This document shows, piece by piece, positions 1-5,081 of a DNA stretch of 10,067 bases; the first letter of the stretch is position 1, and every line of letters begins with the position of its first letter. The stretch is from Candidatus Caldipriscus sp. T1.2 (GTDB lineage: Bacteria; Hydrothermota; Hydrothermia; LBFQ01). The notes beneath the pieces were generated by a model. It was not told the origin of the DNA. It made no database searches and saw nothing but the letters and a program-made list of their open reading frames with translations. The translations under genes were made by a program, and so were the position numbers. The DNA lies in contig LBFQ01000042.1 in NCBI GenBank assembly GCA_000980735.1, forward strand, positions 25,946-36,012, given 5' to 3'.

Positions 1-492
1 TACGTCGGTTCCGCTTATTCCCATCAGGACGACTTCGCAAACCAAAAGGTTCTTATGATATGGGCAACTTCGGTATCTTACGTATTTATGAAGCCAAAGG
101 TAAAGTTCAGGATGGGTGCATCACCAATACCCGTTGATAGGTACGACTCCGTGGTGATCTCGGGGACAAACATAACGATATTTAGGGGGCACTCAAAGGA
201 GGAGTATAGGGAGGTGAGTAGGCTCTTTGAGGTTTTCCTTAATGATTCGGTTCAGAGATTTTGGTCCTCAAGTACGGGTTATCTTCCCATAACGGATCCG
301 GAATTGGGTCCGGAGGATCTTAAAGAAGCCTTTAGGCAGGTGAATAGGGCAACTTACGAACCGAGAAGCGAGGTTTGGATGAGGGCAAGGAGGTACTTCT
401 CAACCGAGGTTATGGAGCCGGTTTTGTTTGGAGTTTTGGATGTTGAAACCGCGTTAATTAGGTTTGAAAAACTCTTAAGGACGCTTGAATGA
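1..492 (+). CDS. ABC transporter extracellular solute-binding protein, C-terminal part (5' truncated)
   Basis: The frame is open from base 1 and ends at TGA 490-492, giving the last 163 residues; the N-terminus with its signal or lipoprotein peptide lies outside the window. The visible part has the C-lobe signature of family 1 (maltose/glycerol-3-phosphate type) binding proteins: GASPIPVD, then a GTNITIF strand, a helix ending in FLNDSVQRFW, and STGYLPIT. After this comes a tail with a ...RSEVWMRARRYF... helix and a final amphipathic helix. Such proteins bind a sugar, oligosaccharide or polyol phosphate outside the cytoplasmic membrane and deliver it to a two-permease ABC importer. The permease genes are not visible, so the substrate cannot be named. 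The stop overlaps the next gene's start (ATGA), so the two are probably co-transcribed. Class is confident; ligand is unknown. Confidence 0.85.
   Translation, partial: YVGSAYSHQDDFANQKVLMIWATSVSYVFMKPKVKFRMGASPIPVDRYDSVVISGTNITIFRGHSKEEYREVSRLFEVFLNDSVQRFWSSSTGYLPITDPELGPEDLKEAFRQVNRATYEPRSEVWMRARRYFSTEVMEPVLFGVLDVETALIRFEKLLRTLE
477..481 (+). promoter_or_regulatory. Shine-Dalgarno for the CofE-like gene
   Basis: AAGGA lies 7 bp upstream of ATG 489, inside the end of the binding-protein gene. It supports that start and translational coupling through the ATGA overlap. Confidence 0.55.
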
Positions 493-1193
493 AACCTAAT
501 CCCGGAAAGAACCTGTTTATAGATGTAGATGGAGAAAAATGGGCGAGGTATCCAATAAAAACACACGTAATAAAGCCTGGGGAAAATATAGCGGAGGTTG
601 TTGAAAGATATGTAAGGGGTCTTTTGAGGGAGGGGGATATCGTTTTTGTGAGCGAGAAGGTGGTTGCGATATCCCAGGGCAGGGCGTTTCCTATAGAAGA
701 AATTAAACCCTCCTTTTGGGCGAGGTTCCTTTCTAAGTTCGTAACCAAGTCTCCTTATGGGATAGGTTTGGGGAGCCCTTGTACCATGGAGCTTGCCATA
801 AGGGAAGCTGGACTTTTTAGGATACTCCTTGGCGCCTTCGTAAGTGCCCTAACGAAACCCTTAGGTATAAGGGGCCTATTTTATAAGGTGGTGGGTAAAA
901 ATATAGCATCAATTGATGGACCTACACCATATACCCTCCCTCCCTACAATAGATACGCCAAGCTACCCCCGAAGGATCCCGATAAGGTTGCGAAGGAAAT
1001 ATCAAGTAAGATAAACTGTAGGGTGGTGATAGTGGATGCCAACGATCTCGGGGTATCCGTTTTGGGAAAATCTCACGATGATATAAAGGAAGATTTCGTA
1101 AAGAAGGTTTTTAGGGATAATCCCATAGGGCAATCCTCGGAACAAACGCCCATATGTATAGTAAGGAGGGTTGAGGATGGAGGAACTCCTTAG
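489..1193 (+). CDS. Coenzyme F420-0:L-glutamate ligase-like protein (CofE family homologue)
   Basis: This 234-residue protein belongs to the CofE/FbiB F420_ligase fold, whose founding members add gamma-linked glutamate to coenzyme F420-0 with GTP. The N-terminal region (about 20-70) reads YPIKTHVIKPGEN...EGDIVFVSEKVVAISQGR, the family's ligase core start. It is followed by YGIGLGSPCTMELAIREAG (about 89-107), DGPTPYTLPPYN (about 143-154), IVDANDLGVSVLG (about 181-193) and RDNPIGQSSEQTPI (about 209-222). These last motifs resemble the bacterial subgroup usually annotated only as F420-0 gamma-glutamyl ligase and often found in organisms without known F420 biosynthesis. No other F420 gene is in the window, so the true substrate is uncertain; another gamma-glutamyl or amino-acid ligation is possible. 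It overlaps the upstream gene by 4 bp and the downstream glycosylase by 17 bp, so it sits mid-operon. Family assignment is strong; function is inference. Confidence 0.82.
   Translation: MKPNPGKNLFIDVDGEKWARYPIKTHVIKPGENIAEVVERYVRGLLREGDIVFVSEKVVAISQGRAFPIEEIKPSFWARFLSKFVTKSPYGIGLGSPCTMELAIREAGLFRILLGAFVSALTKPLGIRGLFYKVVGKNIASIDGPTPYTLPPYNRYAKLPPKDPDKVAKEISSKINCRVVIVDANDLGVSVLGKSHDDIKEDFVKKVFRDNPIGQSSEQTPICIVRRVEDGGTP
1163..1169 (+). promoter_or_regulatory. Shine-Dalgarno deciding the udg start
   Basis: AAGGAGG is a perfect anti-SD match. It is 7 bp before ATG 1177 but only 1 bp before an in-frame TTG at 1171, so ATG 1177 is the likely start. Confidence 0.8.
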
Positions 1194-1800
1194 GGGTTTA
1201 GGGATAGGGGAGCTTATACTAAAAACCGAGGATAAAAAGAAGGCTTTGGATATATTTGCGGATAGCATAAAGGATTGCAAAAAATGTAGGCTACATACGG
1301 GTAGGAAACAGGTCGTTTTTGGAACGGGAAATCCTTACGCCCGGGTGATGTTCGTTGGGGAAGCTCCTGGGATGGAGGAGGATATAAAGGGTTATCCCTT
1401 CGTTGGAAAGGCGGGAAGGCTTTTAACGGATATTCTCAAGGAGCTCGGAAAGGATAGGGAAAGGGATGTTTATATAGCGAACGTAATAAAGTGTAGGCCT
1501 CCGAACAATAGGGACCCTATGCCCGACGAGATAAAAGCCTGCGTCCCATACCTTGACTTTCAGGTAAAAATAATCTCTCCAAAGGTGATACTATGCGTTG
1601 GTAGGTTTAGCATGTATTACATCCTGAATAGGTTTGATCAGCCAAAGATAAGCGAGGTTAGGGGAAAGATGCATATATCAAGGTACGGTATTCCCGCCTT
1701 TGCTACCTATCACCCCGCCGCGGCTTTAAGGAACCCATCCTTAACCGATCTTATAAGGGAGGATATAAAGAGGGTTTTTGAGTTTGCGGAAGGCTCATAG
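1177..1800 (+). CDS. udg: Family 4 uracil-DNA glycosylase (4Fe-4S, UDGa type)
   Basis: This 207-residue enzyme removes uracil from DNA, starting base-excision repair of deaminated cytosine, a lesion that accumulates at high temperature. Four cysteines fit the family-4 iron-sulfur cluster: the pair in DCKKC (C34, C37), C106 in IKCRPP and C122 in KACVPYL. Motif 1 is GEAPGMEED (61-69) with the catalytic-loop Glu, followed by GYPFVGKAGRLL (about 72-83). The DNA-binding motif is HPAAALRNP (179-187). Length is normal for the family. The start ATG 1177 is preferred over in-frame TTG 1171 because of the spacing to AAGGAGG. The first 17 bases overlap the upstream CofE-like gene, and the last 6 overlap the convergent leuS stop. 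Some families close to UDGa also act on hypoxanthine or T:G mismatches, but the GEAPG motif favours uracil. Confidence 0.93.
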   Translation: MEELLRGLGIGELILKTEDKKKALDIFADSIKDCKKCRLHTGRKQVVFGTGNPYARVMFVGEAPGMEEDIKGYPFVGKAGRLLTDILKELGKDRERDVYIANVIKCRPPNNRDPMPDEIKACVPYLDFQVKIISPKVILCVGRFSMYYILNRFDQPKISEVRGKMHISRYGIPAFATYHPAAALRNPSLTDLIREDIKRVFEFAEGS

Positions 1801-4413
1801 CACTATATTTACCACCCTCCCCCTGACGTATATTACTTTTTTAACCTCTCCCGTTATGTACCTTGAAAGCTTCTCGTCCCTCTTTATAGCCTCCAAAACT
1901 TCACTTTCATCCGCAGATAAAGGAACCATAATTGTTCCCCTAAACTTCCCGTTTATCTGTACCCCTATCTCGATGAGCTCCCTCGAGATCCCCTCCAAGG
2001 GTTCCGGAAGGGGAGACCTAAAAACGCTTTCAGTTCCGAATATCTCGTCAAGTTTAAACTGATGGAAAAGTTCCTCCGCTATATGTGGTGCTATGGGTGC
2101 TAAGAGGCGGATGAATATATTTGCAAACCAACCCTTCGTCTTATCCGAGATTTTTGAATCCTCAAACAAATTTAAAGCCTCCATAAGCTTTGCTATGGCG
2201 GTGTTAAACTTAAATTTCTCGTAATCCTTCCTAATCCCAGATATTAAATCGTTGAAATTTGCCAAAAACTCCTTATCCGAAAAGTCCGGCTCCACCTCCC
2301 CCCTAATCCCCCCCTCATAAAGGGAATAAAACACCCTCCAAATTCTGTTCAAAAACCTTATCGCGGATGTTGCTATAGCATCCGTCCATTCAAAATCCAT
2401 ATCAGGGGGTGCGGCAAAAAGGATCGCCACCCTCGCCGCATCCGCACCGTAATTATCAACAAATGATCCCAAGGGAACAACGTTTCCCCTTGATTTTGAC
2501 ATCATTTCAAGCCTTTCCTCAAGGGGAGTCCCATCGGACTTTAAATATGGTTTCCCATCCCTATATTCAACATCCTCGGGGTTGGGAAAGCTTTTTAAAT
2601 GTACTGGGGACCACCAGAATTTCTTCAAAACCAAACCCTGGGTAAATAGGTTTTTGAAGGGTTCATCCTCCTTTAAAAGCTCTTCATCGTAAAGGACCTT
2701 GGTTATAAACCTCGCGTATATAAGGTGTTTCGTCGCATGTTCCGCCCCACCTATATACTGATCCACGGGCATCCAAACATTAACCTTTTCAACATCAAAC
2801 ATCTCTTTATCGTTCTTCGGATCCGTGAATCTCAAGAAGTACCAAGAGGAATCCACAAACGTATCCATTGTATCCGGATCCCTCTTTGCGGGACCCCCAC
2901 ATTTGGGACAGGTAGTGTTTATAAATTCGGGAACATCCTCAAGGGGAGACCTTCCCTGAGGTAAAAACTTTTCGGTTTCCGGCAACAGAACAGGTAAATT
3001 TTCATCGGGTACCTCCCCGCAATTTGGGCAGTGTATTATGGGAATGGGTGCCCCCCAATACCTCTGCCTCGAAACCAACCAATCCCTTATCCTATAAGAT
3101 ACCTTAGGACCCCCCAACCCCATCTCCGAAAGCCTCTCCTCTATCTTTTTTATAGCTTCGTCCGATCTTAGACCCGTAAATTCACCCGAAGCCTTTAAAA
3201 CCCCCTTGAGCTCATAAGCCCTTTGCGGTTGAAATATATACCTTTTCCCTTTGTACTCTACCGAAAAATTTTCAGACTCCGTCTCAACGTACATACACCT
3301 CAAAAACTCCTCAAACTCTTCCCCCTCGTTCTTTTCTGGAAATATCACCACCTTTATCGGTAGGTTGTGCTCTTTTGCGAATTCAAAGTCCCTCTGATCG
3401 TGGGCGGGAACCCCCATAACTGCGCCGGTCCCATACTCACCCAAAACGTAATCCGCCACAAAAATAGGGATCTTCTCCCGCGTAAAGGGATGCTCCGCAT
3501 AAAGTCCGGTAAATACCCCCGTCTTCCCTTTTTGCCTCTCGTCCGGAGATTTAATCAAGGATCTGTTAATATATTCAATCACCCTCTTCTTCGCATCTTC
3601 CGACAGGAAATTTAAAATCTCGTCTATTATTTCGCTGTCCGGGGCGACGCTTATGAAGGTTACACCAAATAAGGTATCCGCCCTCGTGGTGAAAACCCTT
3701 ATGGGAAAATCTCCCAACTTGAATACAACCTCCGTCCCCTCACTTTTCCCTATCCAGTTTTCCTGCTGTTTTATCACATGTTCCGGCCAATGTCCCCTCA
3801 GCTTCTCAAGATCCTTTAACAACCTCTCCGCATAATCCGTGATCCTAAAGAACCACTGCGTTAGCTTTTTCTTTTCAACCGGAGTTTTACACCTCTCACA
3901 TTTCCCCTCTACAACCTGTCGTTCGCCAAAACGGTTTTACAGTTTGGGCACCAATTCACCCATGCCCTTCTATAGCCAACCCCTCTATAAAGTATTAAAA
4001 ACAGTTTTGCGTCCATTTTGTAGTATCGGGATCCGATGTCGCAAACTCCTATCCCATCATAAGAAAGCCCAAGCTTTTTCAGCTGTTCCTGAAACTTCAA
4101 TGTTATTATAAGTCCAAACCTTAGGATGTATCCCGTATTGTATCGCCGCATTCTCGGCGGGGAGCCCAAAGGAATCCCAACCCATAGGGTGCAAAACCTC
4201 ATATCCCTCCATCATCTTTATCCTCGCCACCGCATCACCTATAGCGTAATTCTTCAAATGTCCCATATGCAGGTCCCTACCGGAAGGGTAGGGGAACATC
4301 TCAAGAACATAATACTTGTTTTTGGGTTTATCGGGAGCCTTAAATAGTTTTATCTCCTCCCAGAACCTCTGCCACCTCTCCTCCACCTCACGGGGTTTAT
4401 ACTCTTTATCCAT
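1795..4413 (-). CDS. leuS: Leucyl-tRNA synthetase, frame broken by an indel cluster
   Basis: This cytoplasmic class I synthetase charges tRNA-Leu. It would have about 870 residues once the frame is repaired, normal for bacterial LeuRS. Start ATG 4413 (MDKEYKPREVEERWQ) fits the family N-terminus better than the in-frame TTG at 4443. The HIGH motif is HMGH (residues 49-52) after MFPYPSG. The 5' segment (4413 to about 4098) and the 3' segment (about 3917 to 1795) are in the same frame, while the middle needs other frames; there, YDWDRE, SDPDYYKWTQ and a zinc knuckle with WCPNC and KCERC can be rebuilt. The 3' segment holds the CP1 editing domain (TTRADTLFGVTF; GTGAVMGVPAHDQRDFEFA), a second cysteine cluster (CPNCGE, TCPKCGG), DSSWYFLRF, the KMSKS loop as MMSKS (2491-2505), the anticodon-binding helical region (IAPHIAEELF) and the C-terminal VQINGKFRG domain. 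No second copy is visible and the gene is essential, so sequence error is likelier than decay. Confidence 0.93.
3917..4098 (-). other. Cluster of about ten small indels inside leuS
   Basis: Reading leuS 5' to 3' on the minus strand, homology to LeuRS requires these changes: two bases missing (or one extra) near 4097 after TYNNIE; one T missing at 4055/4056 (restores YDWDRE); one G missing near 4047; one T missing near 4024 (restores DPDYYKW); one extra A near 4016; one A missing near 4006 (restores TQKLF); about three single-base losses between 3988 and 3970 (would restore a LYKRGLAY-like stretch); and one C missing near 3918 (restores NDQVVEGKC). Nearly all lie in homopolymer runs. The flanking 2.1 kb and 0.3 kb of the same gene need no correction. 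The individual positions are approximate reconstructions by family knowledge. Confidence 0.8.
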
Positions 4414-4421
4414 AAGCGGGA

Positions 4422-4427
4422 ATTTTA
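4422..4427 (-). promoter_or_regulatory. Candidate -10 element for leuS (leaderless)
   Basis: On the minus strand TAAAAT lies 8 bp upstream of ATG 4413, and no Shine-Dalgarno is present in the gap. That spacing would put transcription initiation at or next to the start codon. No good -35 is seen. Confidence 0.4.
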
Positions 4428-4433
4428 CCGTTG

Positions 4434-4439
4434 TAAAAT
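4434..4439 (+). promoter_or_regulatory. Candidate -10 element for the glutamine amidotransferase gene (leaderless)
   Basis: TAAAAT ends 6 bp before ATG 4446 and no Shine-Dalgarno is present, so a leaderless transcript is implied. The -35 position lies in the leuS start region and has no clear consensus. Confidence 0.4.
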
Positions 4440-4445
4440 ACAAGA

Positions 4446-5081
4446 ATGCGGATCCTCTTAAGCGTTGGAGATAGAGGGAAGGCGGGGAATTATTTAATCT
4501 ACCTCAAAGATTTAGGCGATGTAGAGATTATAACTCCGGATTCAAAAATTCCCGATGGGGATTACGACCTTTTGGTTTTGGGAGGAGGAGAGGATATAGA
4601 CCCTAAGCTTTATGGTGAGGTGGTGAGATACGAAAACGTAAAAATTGAAAGGTTAAGGGATGATTTTGAGTTTGAGCTTGTGGAAAGGTTCCTTTTAAGG
4701 GGAAAGGCTATTTTTGGGATATGTAGGGGTTTTCAGCTTTTAACCGTTTTCTTTGGGGGAACTTTATATCAGGATTTGGAGAAAGAGGGATTTAAAGCGA
4801 TACACAGGGGAAAAAACGGTGAGGACGTGGAGCATAGGGTAATATTTTCGGGGATCTTTGAAAATTATTTTGGATTAGAAGGTATTGTAAATAGCAATCA
4901 CCATCAGGGTTTAAAGGGATTTCCGGAAAAGTTAAAGGGTGAGATCCTTGCGGTTTCGGAGGATCACCTCGTTGAAGCATTTCATTCGAAAACTTATAGA
5001 GTTTTGGGTGTACAATGGCACCCAGAAAGGCATGATAGCCCAATATCTAAAGGTATTTTGAGTTTCCTTAAACTTATTTAA
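4446..5081 (+). CDS. Class I glutamine amidotransferase-like hydrolase, peptidase C26 / PuuD type
   Basis: This 211-residue protein has the peptidase C26 fold of gamma-glutamyl-GABA hydrolase (PuuD) and related enzymes, which cleave gamma-glutamyl amide bonds in the cytoplasm. Visible motifs are LVLGGGEDIDPKLYGE (43-58, oxyanion/substrate strand typical of PuuD), the nucleophile elbow GICRGFQLL (91-99, Cys93), NSNHHQGLKGFP (149-160) and QWHPER (190-195, catalytic His192 and Glu194). All three catalytic residues are present. Length is somewhat short of E. coli PuuD (about 250) but typical of compact homologues. ATG 4446 has no Shine-Dalgarno but follows a -10-like hexamer, so it is probably translated leaderless. 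It stands alone, divergent from leuS, and its stop overlaps that of the convergent surface-protein gene by 8 bp. No putrescine or polyamine genes are nearby, so the true gamma-glutamyl substrate is unknown; an acting partner could be the CofE-like ligase, but that is speculation. Confidence 0.88.
   Translation: MRILLSVGDRGKAGNYLIYLKDLGDVEIITPDSKIPDGDYDLLVLGGGEDIDPKLYGEVVRYENVKIERLRDDFEFELVERFLLRGKAIFGICRGFQLLTVFFGGTLYQDLEKEGFKAIHRGKNGEDVEHRVIFSGIFENYFGLEGIVNSNHHQGLKGFPEKLKGEILAVSEDHLVEAFHSKTYRVLGVQWHPERHDSPISKGILSFLKLI

Larger units (their letters stand above)
4422..4439. repeat. Perfect 7-bp inverted repeat in the leuS/amidotransferase divergent promoter region
   Basis: ATTTTAC (4422-4428), a CGTT spacer (4429-4432), then GTAAAAT (4433-4439). 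The arms are exact reverse complements. Each contains a TAAAAT hexamer facing one of the two divergent genes, so the repeat can be read as back-to-back -10 elements. An operator for one regulator is an alternative. Confidence 0.75.

Noticed and set aside
1171..1176. TTG 1171 as the start of the glycosylase
   Set aside because: The AAGGAGG would be only 1 bp away, whereas ATG 1177 has the ideal 7-bp spacing.
3839..4111. Plus-strand open frame opposite the leuS indel region
   Set aside because: It is antisense to well-supported LeuRS sequence, has no family resemblance and no ribosome binding site.
1795..4413. leuS as a true pseudogene or a programmed-frameshift gene
   Set aside because: About ten clustered indels, mostly in homopolymers, with conserved peptide between them do not fit a single programmed slip, and an essential single gene is unlikely to be dead.
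4422..4439. Inverted repeat as an intrinsic terminator
   Set aside because: It lies between divergent start codons, the stem is AT-rich and no U-tract follows; a promoter or operator reading fits better.
4414..4443. TTG 4443 as the start of leuS
   Set aside because: It would add ten residues (LYFTTVKFPL) not typical of the family, overlap the candidate -10 and lie 2 bp from the divergent ATG; ATG 4413 gives the expected N-terminus.
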